Assembly (NCBI GenBank): GCA_029242085.1
Contig: JAQWUP010000077.1
Coordinates: 1-53,937, forward strand
Length of the DNA: 53,937 nucleotides
Reading direction: 5' to 3'
DNA from: Porticoccaceae bacterium
Lineage (GTDB): Bacteria > Pseudomonadota > Gammaproteobacteria > Pseudomonadales > Porticoccaceae
The position numbers and the translations under genes are program-made. Below, one piece after another: positions 1-8,304 of this stretch. Each line of letters starts with the position of its first letter. Within the stretch, counting starts at the first letter, position 1. The notes beneath the pieces are model-generated. The model did not search any database. It was given only the letters and a program-made list of their open reading frames with translations, and had not been told where the DNA came from.

Positions 1-898
1 CCATCAAAAAGCGGCTTTTTATACCGAAGCCGATCCGACCGAAGCCAGCGTTGCAACGGCCGTGCAGCTGCAAGGTAAAGAACTGTCGTTTAATAATATT
101 GCCGACACCGATGCAGCCCTTGAATGCGTAAAACAATTTGATCAGCCCGCCTGTGTCATTGTTAAGCACGCCAATCCCTGTGGTGTCGCTGTAGCAGTGG
201 ATATCAGCACGGCTTACCAACTGGCCTTTGCCACAGATCCAGAATCTGCTTTTGGCGGCATTATCGCGTTTAACCGCGAACTCGACGCAGCCACTGCATC
301 AGCAATTTGTGAAAAACAATTTGTTGAAGTGATTATTGTCCCTTCAGTTGCCGCAGATGCGTTAGCAGTTGTCGCCGCTAAAAAGAATGTGCGACTTCTG
401 GAGTGCGGTACCTGGGGTACTGAGCGTCCACAGGACTTTGATTGCAAGCGCGTCAATGGCGGCCTATTAATTCAGGACCGTGACAACGGTATGGTCAGCG
501 AGCAAGATTTAAAAGTCGTTACCGAGCGCGTGCCGACTGAATTAGAAATGGGCGATATGATGTTTGCCTGGAAGGTCGCCAAGATGGTTAAGTCTAATGC
601 GATTATCTATGCCAACAATAATCAGACTGTGGGTGTGGGTGCAGGCCAGATGAGCCGAATTAATTCTGCTCGTATTGCCGGTATAAAAGCCGAGCATGCG
701 GGACTAGAAGTGGTGGGTGCAGTTATGGCTTCCGATGCATTCTTTCCTTTCCGCGATGGTATCGACAATGCTGGCGCCGCGGGCATTAGCTGCATCATCC
801 AGCCCGGTGGATCTATGCGCGACGACGAGGTGATTGCCGCTGCCAATGAGCATGGTATGGCGATGGTGTTTACCGGAATGCGTCACTTTAGGCACTAG
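1..898 (+). CDS. purH: Bifunctional AICAR transformylase/IMP cyclohydrolase PurH (5' end outside window)
   Basis: PurH performs the last two steps of IMP synthesis: formyl transfer from 10-formyl-THF to AICAR, then ring closure to IMP. The gene is open from the first base (first full codon at position 2), so its start and the cyclohydrolase domain lie outside. Visible residues begin HQKAAFYTE, matching the family's ENPHQ-AAFY region, so an internal GTG at 62 is not the start. The transformylase domain shows the catalytic KHANPCG motif (near 164-184), [10 protein letters not shown], and the conserved end GMRHFRH. About 298 codons are present, against some 525 in full proteins. An intrinsic terminator follows 25 nt after the stop. 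purD lies downstream on the same strand, but phrB on the opposite strand is inserted between them, so the two are separately transcribed here. Confidence 0.96.
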   Translation, partial: HQKAAFYTEADPTEASVATAVQLQGKELSFNNIADTDAALECVKQFDQPACVIVKHANPCGVAVAVDISTAYQLAFATDPESAFGGIIAFNRELDAATASAICEKQFVEVIIVPSVAADALAVVAAKKNVRLLECGTWGTERPQDFDCKRVNGGLLIQDRDNGMVSEQDLKVVTERVPTELEMGDMMFAWKVAKMVKSNAIIYANNNQTVGVGAGQMSRINSARIAGIKAEHAGLEVVGAVMASDAFFPFRDGIDNAGAAGISCIIQPGGSMRDDEVIAAANEHGMAMVFTGMRHFRH

Positions 899-922
899 GC
901 AATAAAAGTGATCTTTCGAATT

Positions 923-947
923 AAGCCCGCACCCTGCGGGCTTTTTT
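923..947 (+). terminator. Intrinsic terminator of purH
   Basis: A perfect hairpin with arms AAGCCCGCA and TGCGGGCTT and loop CCC is followed by six T. The T run overlaps the stop codon of the convergent phrB gene (946-948). On the opposite strand the hairpin has no good downstream T tract, so it mainly serves purH. Confidence 0.9.
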
Positions 948-2388
948 ATTCGGTAATTTTTGTTAGCTTAAATGCATCTAGCGCCCTTTCACGGGACTCT
1001 TTTATATCTATCACTGGCCCGGGATAGTTAACGCCAATTTCTACATTAGCAGCACTAAGGATTTCCGCCGGCGCCAACCAAGGTGCATGAATATACTTGG
1101 CAGGCATGTCCGCCAACTCTGGCACATAGCGACGAAGATATTCTCCCTGCTTATCAAACTTCTCACTCTGGGTGATCGGATTAAAAATACGAAAGAAAGG
1201 CGCAGCATCTGCGCCACAACCGGCAATCCACTGCCAGCTGGCACTGTTGCTGGCCAGATCTGCATCGACGAGACAGTCCCAAAACCACTCTTCACCTCTG
1301 TGCCAGTGAATCAAAAGATTTTTAACTAAGAATGAGCCCACCACCATGCGTACGCGGTTATGCATATAACCTGTGGAGTAAAGCTCGCGCATACCAGCAT
1401 CGACCAGAGGGTAGCCCGTTTTCCCCTGCTGCCAGGCCTTGAGATCTTGATCGGTATTACTGGCCCATGGGAATGCATCGAAGCGCGACTGCAAATTCTT
1501 AGCCGGCAGTTGTGGAAAGTGATAGAGCAGGTAGTAGGAAAACTCACGCCAGCCCAACTCGCTTAAGAAAGTATCCAAGCTATCTTCATTATTGATAATG
1601 GCTGCGGCATCCGCAGCTCGGTGCCATGCAGTATTCGGCGAAATTTGACCAAAATGTAGGTAGGGTGAAAGGCGCGACACATTGGCCTTGTCAGGAAAAT
1701 TACGCCCCTCGCGATAGCCCTCGAGTTCGGCCATCACAAAGTCATCAAGTCGATCTTGCGCAGCCTCTTCGCTAATATCCCAGCGGCTGTGCATCTGGGT
1801 GTCCCACTTTATAGTGGGCAATAAATTAAGATTATTTAGCGACAGTGAGTCTTTACTTACACTGACTGAATCGATAACTACTGGTGCCGCTAGAGGGCGT
1901 CTTGGTGCCACGTTAGACAGGCAGCCACGACGATAATAGGGAGTGAAAACTTTGTAGGGGGTCTGGTCTTTTTTCAGTACTTGCCAGGGCTCCCACAGCA
2001 GTGATCCATTAAAACTTTGCACCTCGATATCAGCCAATTTTAACGCCGCCTTGATTTCGCCATCTCGCGCTATTCTCCATGGCTCGTAGCAGCGATTCCA
2101 ATACACGGCCTGCGCTGAGGTGGCACTGGCAAGCTGGGTTAAAATAGTCTGAGGCTCGCCCTTGTAAATATGGAGTTTGCCTTGGAGGGATTTATTTAAT
2201 GACGCCAGCGCATGATGTAACCACCAGCGGCTGGCACCACCCAGAGCCCAGTTGCCAGCACTTTTATCATCGAGGATATAAACCGGAATAATCTTGCCTT
2301 TTTCGCAGGCGGCACAGAGCGCAGGATTATCAGCCAGTCTTAGATCCTGGCGAAACCAAACAATGGAGGAGTGATTAGAATCTGAGAT
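946..2388 (-). CDS. phrB: Deoxyribodipyrimidine photolyase, apparent ATC start
   Basis: Class I cyclobutane pyrimidine dimer photolyase, which repairs UV-damaged DNA using FADH2 and an antenna cofactor. The frame upstream of a GTG at 2106 reads IVWFRQDLRLADNPAL, the family's conserved N-terminus, so the gene must begin near 2388. The C-terminal FAD domain shows LSPYLHFGQIS, WREFSYYLL, MHNRVRM, DADLASNSASWQWIAG and FFRIFNP. Between the in-frame stop at 2428-2430 and the conserved N-terminus there is no ATG, GTG or TTG. An ATC at 2386-2388 has AAAGGA seven bases upstream and would give 480 residues (SDSNHSSIVWF... after the start), the usual family length. ATC is therefore the likely initiator, or it marks a sequencing error for ATG. 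The gene is convergent with purH. Confidence 0.9.
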   Translation of the reverse strand: MSDSNHSSIVWFRQDLRLADNPALCAACEKGKIIPVYILDDKSAGNWALGGASRWWLHHALASLNKSLQGKLHIYKGEPQTILTQLASATSAQAVYWNRCYEPWRIARDGEIKAALKLADIEVQSFNGSLLWEPWQVLKKDQTPYKVFTPYYRRGCLSNVAPRRPLAAPVVIDSVSVSKDSLSLNNLNLLPTIKWDTQMHSRWDISEEAAQDRLDDFVMAELEGYREGRNFPDKANVSRLSPYLHFGQISPNTAWHRAADAAAIINNEDSLDTFLSELGWREFSYYLLYHFPQLPAKNLQSRFDAFPWASNTDQDLKAWQQGKTGYPLVDAGMRELYSTGYMHNRVRMVVGSFLVKNLLIHWHRGEEWFWDCLVDADLASNSASWQWIAGCGADAAPFFRIFNPITQSEKFDKQGEYLRRYVPELADMPAKYIHAPWLAPAEILSAANVEIGVNYPGPVIDIKESRERALDAFKLTKITE

Positions 2389-2533
2389 GGGAAAATCCTT
2401 TATATATTGGGTTGCCGAGAGTACGGCTTATTATTGGGTTTAGATTGGCCGAGAGCTAGCTTAGCACTATACGGCGGACTCAGACTAGCGCCGCGGCAAT
2501 GGCTTTTTTTACTGCGCTAATTCTTCACTCTGC

Positions 2534-2539
2534 TACAAT
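2534..2539 (+). promoter_or_regulatory. Possible -10 element of the purD promoter
   Basis: TACAAT (5 of 6 consensus) lies 33 nt upstream of the purD ATG in the region divergent from phrB. No convincing -35 box is spaced 16-18 nt upstream, so the call is weak. No PurR-like operator was recognised. Confidence 0.35.
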
Positions 2540-2572
2540 CTCTCCCTTATTTTATTAGGCGGAAAACAATCG

Positions 2573-3868
2573 ATGAATGTACTGGTTATTGGCTCTGGTG
2601 GTCGCGAACACGCTCTGGCTTGGAAGGCAGCGCAGAGTGTTGATGTGGGTACTGTTTTTGTGGCGCCGGGCAATGCGGGTACTGCTATTGAACCCAACCT
2701 TGAGAATGTTTTAATCGGGGTTAATGACTTTACGGCACTGGCTGATTTTGCCGAGGCTAATCAGGTTGGACTTACTATTGTAGGCCCGGAGCAACCACTG
2801 GTTGATGGCGTAGTTGATTATTTTCAACAGCGCGGACTGCCGATCTTTGGTCCGTCCAAAGGTGCGGCGCAGTTGGAAGGCTCCAAAGCATTCACTAAAG
2901 ACTTCCTTGAACGCCAGCAAATACCCACTGCCACCTATGGTAATTTTACTGATCTTGATGAGGCGTTGGCCTATCTTCAGACAGTGGGCGCACCTATTGT
3001 AATTAAGGCTGATGGTCTGGCTGCCGGTAAAGGCGTGATTGTTGCCATGACTATGGCTGAAGCTGAGGAAGCCGTGCGCGATATGCTGGCCGGCAATGCG
3101 TTTGGTGAGGCTGGTCACCTTGTGGTGATTGAAGAGTTTCTCGATGGTGAAGAAGCCAGCTTTATTGTGATGGTAGATGGCACCAACGTTCTGCCTATGG
3201 CCACTAGTCAGGATCATAAGCGGGCGGGCAATGGCGACACTGGACCTAATACCGGCGGCATGGGTGCCTACTCACCTGCTCCAGTGGTCGACGATGAAAT
3301 TTACCAGCGTATTATGGACGAGGTTATCTATCCGACCGTCAATGGTATGGCCGCGGAGGGTAATGATTACACAGGGTTTCTGTATGCTGGCCTGATGATT
3401 ATGGCCGATGGGACGCCCAAGGTTATTGAGTTTAACTGTCGCTTTGGAGATCCTGAAACGCAGCCAATATTATTGCGCTTGCAGTCCGATCTTGTGGCTC
3501 ACTGTCTGGCCGCTCTGAATGGTGAGCTGGACAAACAGCAAGCGCAGTGGGACCAGCGCCCAGCAGTAGGCGTTGTGCTAGCGGCCGGAGGCTATCCCGG
3601 AGCCTATAGTGGTGGCGATGTAATTAATGGTCTGCGCCCGACTGCGGCTGGCGATCAGCACAAGAAAGTATTCCATGCTGGCACTGCACAGCATGAGGGC
3701 AAGGTGGTCACTAGTGGGGGCCGAGTCCTCTGCGCGACCGCTATGGGCAGTTCGGTGGCCGATGCTCAACAGAAGGCTTATGAGCTGGCATCTGAGATTC
3801 ATTGGAATAACCTGTATTTTCGCGACGATATTGCTTGGCGGGCAATCGAGCGAGAAAATAATCATTAA
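2573..3868 (+). CDS. purD: Phosphoribosylamine-glycine ligase (GAR synthetase)
   Basis: Second step of de novo purine synthesis: joins phosphoribosylamine and glycine with ATP to give GAR. The 431 residues match the family length. The N-terminal VIGSGGREHALAW motif, the ATP-grasp region with ADGLAAGKGV (about 144-153), GPNTGGMGAYSP, and the metal/ATP-binding EFNCRFGDPETQ (about 286-297) are all present. The ATG is preceded by AGGCGGA at suitable spacing. The adjacent purH works later in the same pathway. No defect is visible. Confidence 0.97.
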   Translation: MNVLVIGSGGREHALAWKAAQSVDVGTVFVAPGNAGTAIEPNLENVLIGVNDFTALADFAEANQVGLTIVGPEQPLVDGVVDYFQQRGLPIFGPSKGAAQLEGSKAFTKDFLERQQIPTATYGNFTDLDEALAYLQTVGAPIVIKADGLAAGKGVIVAMTMAEAEEAVRDMLAGNAFGEAGHLVVIEEFLDGEEASFIVMVDGTNVLPMATSQDHKRAGNGDTGPNTGGMGAYSPAPVVDDEIYQRIMDEVIYPTVNGMAAEGNDYTGFLYAGLMIMADGTPKVIEFNCRFGDPETQPILLRLQSDLVAHCLAALNGELDKQQAQWDQRPAVGVVLAAGGYPGAYSGGDVINGLRPTAAGDQHKKVFHAGTAQHEGKVVTSGGRVLCATAMGSSVADAQQKAYELASEIHWNNLYFRDDIAWRAIERENNH

Positions 3869-3924
3869 CAGCTAATCGAAAAATCAACTCCGATAAAAGC
3901 CTAAAAAAAAGCTGGAGTAGTTGA

Positions 3925-4671
3925 ATGAGTAATCAAGGGTTCTTTAGCGTCGATATTCATTTCGAGTCGTTTAGTCCGACTCATCTGGTGACCCTGGCTG
4001 TCTTTATTATCCTTTTAATCGCACTGATAGTTGCGGGGAAAAAGTTTAATGACCATCAGAATTTGATACTGGGCAGGGCACTATCTGTATTTATGTCCGT
4101 CTCGGTATCAATTTGGGCTGCACTCCATCTGATCTATGACCGTTTTAATATCGCTGTCGATCTGCCCCTCTCCCTGTGCAATCTATTTGCTTTTTTAGCG
4201 CCCCTACTGTTTTGGAATCCAAACCATAGGCGATTTGAGGTGATCTATTTTATGGTCATATGTGGCACCTTTCAGGCCATTCTCACACCTGACCTCTATG
4301 TTGGCTTTCCCAGTTATGGCTTTTTTAAATACTGGATTGTGCACCTGGGTTTAGTCATGGTGGTCATCCATTACCTGCTGGTATTCAAATTATATCCACG
4401 ACCCAAAGCCATGTTTACTACCTTTGTTTGGTTAAATATCTATCTGCTGAGTCTGATACCAGTAAATCTTTGGCTCGATGCTAACTACTTTTATATGATG
4501 GAGAAGCCAGGCAATCCATCAATTTTGGATTATTTTGGACCCTGGCCGTTTTATATTTTTGTGTCAGAGGCGCTGGCATTCGTCTTTTTTGCTGTTGCTT
4601 ACGTACCTATAGGCATTGCCAAGAAATTTTTTGTAGATCCGGCTACAATTTCACCAACCTCAACTCAATAA
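3925..4671 (+). CDS. TIGR02206/YwaF-type integral membrane protein
   Basis: The 248-residue protein has about six or seven hydrophobic segments. It carries family signatures LPLSLCNLFAFLAPL (after the second segment) and the C-terminal MMEKPGNPSILDYFGPWPFYIF, which I recognise from the YwaF/TIGR02206 group of inner-membrane proteins. The biochemical role of that group is not established. The start ATG has GGAG a few bases upstream. It lies 56 nt after purD and 15 nt before coq7 on the same strand, so co-transcription with either is possible. No signal peptide or soluble domain is apparent. Confidence 0.8.
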   Translation: MSNQGFFSVDIHFESFSPTHLVTLAVFIILLIALIVAGKKFNDHQNLILGRALSVFMSVSVSIWAALHLIYDRFNIAVDLPLSLCNLFAFLAPLLFWNPNHRRFEVIYFMVICGTFQAILTPDLYVGFPSYGFFKYWIVHLGLVMVVIHYLLVFKLYPRPKAMFTTFVWLNIYLLSLIPVNLWLDANYFYMMEKPGNPSILDYFGPWPFYIFVSEALAFVFFAVAYVPIGIAKKFFVDPATISPTSTQ

Positions 4672-4686
4672 GCGCGCTCACAGATT

Positions 4687-5331
4687 ATGGCCAACCGACA
4701 GCTATCAGCTATAGACCAACTGCTTACTCAGCTCGATCAAGGGCTGCGCACAGCATTCGCCAGTGCGCCATCTCCACAGCGAGCATCTCCAGCGATAACG
4801 CTAGAGGATACTGAGCTGTCAGAGCAAGAGCGTAACCATGCGGTCGGGTTAATGCGTGTCAATCATGCAGGTGAGGTCTGTGCTCAGGCGCTTTATCAGG
4901 GACAGGCTCTAACAGCTAAACTACCTGAAGTCAGTGAGCAGATGGAGCATGCCGCAGCAGAAGAGATTGATCATTTGGCCTGGTGCGAAGAGCGCATTAC
5001 TGAACTCGGTGGAAATACCAGTCTACTCAACCCGATTTGGTATGCCATGTCTTTTGGCATTGGTGCTGGTGCGGGTTTGATCAGTGATAAGCTCAGTTTG
5101 GGATTTGTCGCTGCCACCGAAGATCAGGTCTGTGAGCATCTAAAAACCCACCTCGATCAACTGCCCGTCAATGACCACAGGAGCCGCGCTATCGTCGAGG
5201 AAATGCTGGTTGATGAAGAGCGCCATGCCCAAAGCGCTCTAGATGCGGGGGGTCACCAGTTTCCAAAACCGGTTAAAACAATTATGACTGCGGTCTCTGC
5301 AGCCATGACAGGCAGCAGCTACCGACTCTAA
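4687..5331 (+). CDS. coq7: Demethoxyubiquinone hydroxylase (Coq7 family)
   Basis: Di-iron monooxygenase that hydroxylates the ubiquinone ring precursor in aerobic quinone biosynthesis, membrane-associated. The 214 residues show the two carboxylate-bridged iron-binding modules: [20 protein letters not shown] with [13 protein letters not shown], and later [12 protein letters not shown] with [12 protein letters not shown]. The C-terminus [13 protein letters not shown] is typical. Its stop overlaps the stop of the convergent LysR gene by four bases. Neighbouring OsmC and crp genes resemble the coq7-speD-OsmC-vfr-trpC order of Pseudomonas, but no speD is present here. Confidence 0.95.
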   Translation: MANRQLSAIDQLLTQLDQGLRTAFASAPSPQRASPAITLEDTELSEQERNHAVGLMRVNHAGEVCAQALYQGQALTAKLPEVSEQMEHAAAEEIDHLAWCEERITELGGNTSLLNPIWYAMSFGIGAGAGLISDKLSLGFVAATEDQVCEHLKTHLDQLPVNDHRSRAIVEEMLVDEERHAQSALDAGGHQFPKPVKTIMTAVSAAMTGSSYRL

Positions 5332-6299
5332 AGCGCAGCGCTATCCGCCGCCAGATCCTTATCCCACTCACGAATAAGCCCGACGATTTTATCGGCAAGC
5401 CAGCGATGAATCGGGGAGCCAGAGGTTCTCTTATGCTGCAACAATACCAGCGAAATAGTGCCTTCATGCGGTAGCTCAGCCGGGTAGCGCTTGCGCACAA
5501 TACGGTACATTTCCCGCTCCATCGTCAAACCATACTTGGCCGCAACCATAAGGCAGTCAGTGTCACAGACTGTTTCCATCGCTGTCATTAGCTGATTGGT
5601 TACCATGGCCTTTTTGCGTTTGCGACCAAGATCGCGAAGTACTCGATCAAATCGGGCATCGGTTCTGGCACTGACTCGCTTGGAGATAAGTAGGTAGTAC
5701 TGCACAAAGGGATATTCGAGGATTTCATCCAATGTCACACGGGACTTGCTGGCCAACGGGTGGCCCTCTCTCATCCAGATAGATGGAGTGAAAATTGCCA
5801 AATTTCGGGCACTGATATCCTCGGTAATTCCTTTTTCAATATCAATGGCAAAATCCAGCACACCATCAGCCAGTTCCCCTTCTACAGTATCGGTTTCACT
5901 GGAGATTGATAGGATAACGCCCGGGGCATATTGGGTAACAACTTTGGTAAGTTCTGATACTAGCGAGATGGCTACAAACTCTGGCACTGCAATGGTGATT
6001 TCACCAACATAGGCCGCGGGGTCAAACTCCCCCTCACTCACTATCTCTAAAATATTTTCCAGTAATCTCGGCAGACGCATTTGTAGGTCTCGCGCCTTGG
6101 GCGTAGGCACTAACTCATTTCCTGTTCTGGTAAACAGCGGGTCATCCAATTGATGTCTCAACCGTTGTAGAACTCTACTCATGGCAGGCTGAGTGATAAA
6201 GAGGCGCTGAGCGGCTCTTGTCACACTCTTTTCCTCAAGCAGTGCCTGAAGAGAGACCAGTAAATTGAGGTCGAGACGAGATAGTTTTTGTAGATTCAT
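5328..6299 (-). CDS. LysR-type transcriptional regulator
   Basis: A 323-residue LysR-family regulator. The N-terminal winged helix-turn-helix spans about residues 8-66, with [20 protein letters not shown] as recognition region and [15 protein letters not shown] following. The rest is a periplasmic-binding-fold effector domain with no recognisable ligand specificity. It is transcribed away from a short gene at 6430, with a perfect T-N11-A palindrome (6339-6353) only 40 nt from its start codon, the classic arrangement for an autoregulated LysR protein that also controls a divergent target. A second copy of the palindrome lies at 6727-6741. The regulon proposed here is inference. Confidence 0.92.
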   Translation of the reverse strand: MNLQKLSRLDLNLLVSLQALLEEKSVTRAAQRLFITQPAMSRVLQRLRHQLDDPLFTRTGNELVPTPKARDLQMRLPRLLENILEIVSEGEFDPAAYVGEITIAVPEFVAISLVSELTKVVTQYAPGVILSISSETDTVEGELADGVLDFAIDIEKGITEDISARNLAIFTPSIWMREGHPLASKSRVTLDEILEYPFVQYYLLISKRVSARTDARFDRVLRDLGRKRKKAMVTNQLMTAMETVCDTDCLMVAAKYGLTMEREMYRIVRKRYPAELPHEGTISLVLLQHKRTSGSPIHRWLADKIVGLIREWDKDLAADSAAL

Positions 6300-6338
6300 G
6301 GCTAAAATCCTTAGTCATTACCTAGGCGCATATAGTTG

Positions 6339-6353
6339 ATGCAAACAATGCAT
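6339..6353. promoter_or_regulatory. LysR-type operator box, copy 1
   Basis: ATGCAAACAATGCAT is a perfect inverted repeat (ATGCA, 5-nt spacer, TGCAT) that fits the LysR T-N11-A rule. It lies between the divergent LysR gene and the 36-codon gene and abuts the -35 box of the rightward promoter. The same 15-mer occurs again at 6727-6741. Confidence 0.6.
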
Positions 6354-6382
6354 TTGGATTATGACATGAGAACGCCTATATT
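6354..6382 (+). promoter_or_regulatory. Promoter P1 of the small-gene unit
   Basis: TTGGAT and TATATT are separated by exactly 17 nt, placing a transcript start near 6389. The LysR-type palindrome sits directly upstream, in a position expected for activation through the -35 region. Confidence 0.55.
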
Positions 6383-6429
6383 GTCACCCATAGAGCGATA
6401 GCTCTTCAAATTAACCAAGGAGATACACC

Positions 6430-6540
6430 ATGACACTCGTTTATATATTGATCGGTTTTACCGGCCTAGCGGGTGCTGCAATTGCGAAAGACGATTTCGT
6501 TAAGTTGGAAGCACCTAGAATGGACGCTTCTGAAAAGTAA
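6430..6540 (+). CDS. Small membrane or exported protein, 36 residues
   Basis: An open frame of 36 residues with a strong Shine-Dalgarno (AAGGAGA, 6418-6424) six bases before ATG. It starts MTLVYILIGFTGLAG, a single hydrophobic segment ending AAIA, followed by a charged tail (KDDF...DASEK). This resembles either a tiny single-span membrane protein or an exported peptide. It is the first gene behind promoter P1, next to the LysR operator, and is followed by about 130 nt of untranslated sequence and an intrinsic terminator. I do not recognise the family. The ribosome binding site and the framing promoter and terminator support its being real. Confidence 0.6.
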   Translation: MTLVYILIGFTGLAGAAIAKDDFVKLEAPRMDASEK

Positions 6541-6644
6541 GGCCCTCGGTCACGAAACAATGTGACCCAGCTTAGTTTACAGATGTACCAAATTCGTAGT
6601 ACCCCGCATTACCCCTCTTAATCCTTGCTATAGGATTCTTTTAC

Positions 6645-6672
6645 AGGGACCCACCAGGGTCCCTATTTTTTT
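6645..6672 (+). terminator. Intrinsic terminator of unit 1
   Basis: Arms AGGGACCC and GGGTCCCT close a 4-nt loop (ACCA) and are followed by A and seven T. It ends the transcript carrying the 36-codon gene, about 105 nt beyond its stop codon. Confidence 0.9.
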
Positions 6673-6726
6673 GCACCCAACCTTTTTATATCCAATAATG
6701 CGGTATTACCAAAATGCATTACATGA

Positions 6727-6741
6727 ATGCAAACAATGCAT
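6727..6741. promoter_or_regulatory. LysR-type operator box, copy 2
   Basis: An exact second copy of the 15-nt palindrome found at 6339-6353, again continuing into TTGGAT. A further ATGCAT half element lies at 6714-6719. It is inside the 403-nt gap between the small gene and the OsmC gene, immediately upstream of promoter P2. Confidence 0.6.
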
Positions 6742-6770
6742 TGGATTTATGGGCCTTAAGTTTTTATTAT
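6741..6770 (+). promoter_or_regulatory. Promoter P2 upstream of a non-coding unit
   Basis: TTGGAT and TATTAT are separated by 18 nt, with the second LysR-type palindrome directly upstream. The layout copies promoter P1. A transcript start near 6777 is predicted. Confidence 0.5.
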
Positions 6771-6776
6771 GGACCC

Positions 6777-6901
6777 AAGTTATTCGTTACAGATTTTAGA
6801 GAGGTTGCTGAGAGGCGAGCTTTCAAAGTTTCACCCCTTACCCCTTCTTTGCGTTTCATCCAAAGATTCTTTCAGGAGCCTACCCTAGGCTCCTTTTTTT
6901 T
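6777..6901 (+). ncRNA. Candidate small RNA of about 125 nt, sibling of unit 1 3' region
   Basis: The stretch between promoter P2 and an intrinsic terminator has no credible open frame. It shares three 8-mers in the same order with the untranslated part of unit 1: TTACAGAT (6577 and 6787), TTACCCCT (6609 and 6838) and GATTCTTT (6634 and 6865), the last a short distance before each terminator stem. The C-rich run ACCCCTTACCCC could pair with G-rich ribosome binding sites. Existence and boundaries are inferred; it could also be a decayed duplicate. Confidence 0.45.
6874..6901 (+). terminator. Intrinsic terminator of unit 2
   Basis: Perfect 9-bp arms AGGAGCCTA and TAGGCTCCT close a CCC loop and run into eight T. 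There is no gene on the plus strand just upstream other than the proposed small RNA, so the terminator itself argues for a transcript here. Confidence 0.9.
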
Positions 6902-6943
6902 GCCTGTTGCTTTTCACCCCAGAAGAGAAGCCAGTGGTTACCA

Positions 6944-7363
6944 CTAAACTTCCTCTACAACATAGCTGTGGCTTATCTCTACGCCACCAGCTTCCAGCAT
7001 AATCGAGGCAGAACAGTATTTTTCTGCTGACAGCTCAACCGCTCGTTTAACCTGACTCTCTTTGAGATTGGTCCCGCTAACTACAAAGTGCAGATGAATT
7101 TTACTAAATACAGCAGGCACGGCATCTACGCGCTCGGCTTCTAGTTCGGTCCTACAATCGATGACGTTCTGGCGACCCTTCTGCAGCATCGCCATCACAT
7201 CGAACGACGCACAGCCCCCCAGCCCGGCCAAAACCATCTCCATGGGACGAATACCCATGTTTCTGCCACCCTGATCTGGTGCGCCATCCATAACAACAGA
7301 ATGCCCACTTCCGGACTCACCCAGAAACATTACTCCATCAACCCATTTAATCGTTGCTTTCAT
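6944..7363 (-). CDS. OsmC-family protein (YhfA-like)
   Basis: The 139-residue protein has the OsmC/Ohr fold signature with two redox cysteines, Cys51 in LGGCASFDV and Cys116 in EKYCSASIML. The family reduces organic hydroperoxides or acts on related electrophiles; the YhfA subgroup has no firmly known substrate. It is divergent from crp, as yhfA is in Escherichia coli and as in Pseudomonas next to vfr, so the pairing is ancient. The intergenic region of about 160 nt must hold both promoters. It is probably cytoplasmic, since no signal peptide is seen. Confidence 0.88.
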   Translation of the reverse strand: MKATIKWVDGVMFLGESGSGHSVVMDGAPDQGGRNMGIRPMEMVLAGLGGCASFDVMAMLQKGRQNVIDCRTELEAERVDAVPAVFSKIHLHFVVSGTNLKESQVKRAVELSAEKYCSASIMLEAGGVEISHSYVVEEV

Positions 7364-7527
7364 AGTTTACCTCGTTTTCAAGGGCGCAAAGGTTAGCATA
7401 GAGTCCCATGGAATATTTGCTCGCCTACAGAATATTTTTACTACACTGAATCACAAGGGTCGGGAAATAACTGTTATATAAAGTGGTAATCAGTGGCGGC
7501 TTAGGAAACCACACAAGGAGAAACACA

Positions 7528-8163
7528 TTGGCGCCTGCACCTCTCACACCACATATAAACAATGTAGAAGAATTTTTATCGCATTGTCACCGTCGTCGAT
7601 ATCCCGCAAAAAGTACTATTATCTATGCGGGCGATCAGGGTGATACGCTTTATTACATCATTAAAGGATCCGTCACTGTCGTTATCGAAGATGATAGCGA
7701 TGGCAAGGAAATGATACTCGCCTATCTCAATCCCGTTGATTTCGTTGGCGAAATGGGCCTTTTCGACCAAGAGCATCGCAGTGCCTGGATTCGCACTAAA
7801 ACAGAATGTGAAGTTGGCGAAATCAGCTACGCAAAATTTATTGAGCTCGGACATCAGCGCCCAGAGTTTCTTTTTGCAATCAGCAAACAAATTGCTCAAT
7901 GTCTGCGCGATACCACTCGTAAAGTTAGCGACTTGGCATTTCTTGATATAACCGGTCGTGTCGCACGCACCCTGTTAGATTTATGCAAGGAGCCAGACGC
8001 GATGACTCATCCGGATGGTATGCAGATCAAAATTACCCGTCAGGAAATAGGCCGAATTGTTGGCTGCTCTCGTGAGATGGTAGGACGTGTACTTAAAGAT
8101 TTAGAAGAACGCGAATTAGTTTCTGTGTCGGGTAAAACTATGGTGGTCTTTGGTACCCGTTAA
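7528..8163 (+). CDS. crp: cAMP-binding regulator, Crp/Vfr
   Basis: Global cAMP-responsive transcription factor. The chosen TTG start at 7528 has AAGGAG (7515-7520) seven bases upstream and gives 211 residues, close to Pseudomonas Vfr (214). A GTG at 7483 extends the frame but lacks a ribosome site. The N-terminal cyclic-nucleotide domain includes [17 protein letters not shown] and the phosphate-binding [14 protein letters not shown] with its Arg-Ser pair. The C-terminal helix-turn-helix reads [20 protein letters not shown], and the end KTMVVFGTR is identical in style to Vfr. Vfr in Pseudomonas controls twitching, quorum and virulence genes; targets here are unknown, though pilT and pilU lie 12 kb away. 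Confidence 0.96.
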   Translation: MAPAPLTPHINNVEEFLSHCHRRRYPAKSTIIYAGDQGDTLYYIIKGSVTVVIEDDSDGKEMILAYLNPVDFVGEMGLFDQEHRSAWIRTKTECEVGEISYAKFIELGHQRPEFLFAISKQIAQCLRDTTRKVSDLAFLDITGRVARTLLDLCKEPDAMTHPDGMQIKITRQEIGRIVGCSREMVGRVLKDLEERELVSVSGKTMVVFGTR

Positions 8164-8234
8164 GGTCGCTTGCAACGAGTAGTGATTTAAATTGAATATA
8201 GGTGCTAGAACATCGATCAAACTATCAGTGCTAT

Positions 8235-8269
8235 AACACCTTATTGGAATCTGATTCCAATAAGGTGTT
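8235..8269. repeat. Perfect 35-bp inverted repeat between crp and DUF2164
   Basis: Arms AACACCTTATTGGAATC and GATTCCAATAAGGTGTT are exact reverse complements around one central T. As RNA it would fold into a stem of about 15 bp. There is no T run on either side, so it is not a standard intrinsic terminator. It could be an operator, a processing stem or a factor-assisted terminator for crp. Confidence 0.85.
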
Positions 8270-8304
8270 GATCGGACATCTAGGATAATGAGCACGCGAT
8301 TGAA

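Noticed and set aside
2711-3217. 168-residue open frame antisense to purD
   Set aside because: It is fully inside the strongly conserved purD gene, has no family resemblance and no independent ribosome site or promoter.
6714-6947. 77-residue open frame in the gap before the OsmC gene
   Set aside because: It starts inside the operator box, runs through the terminator hairpin of unit 2, and lacks a ribosome site, so translation is implausible.
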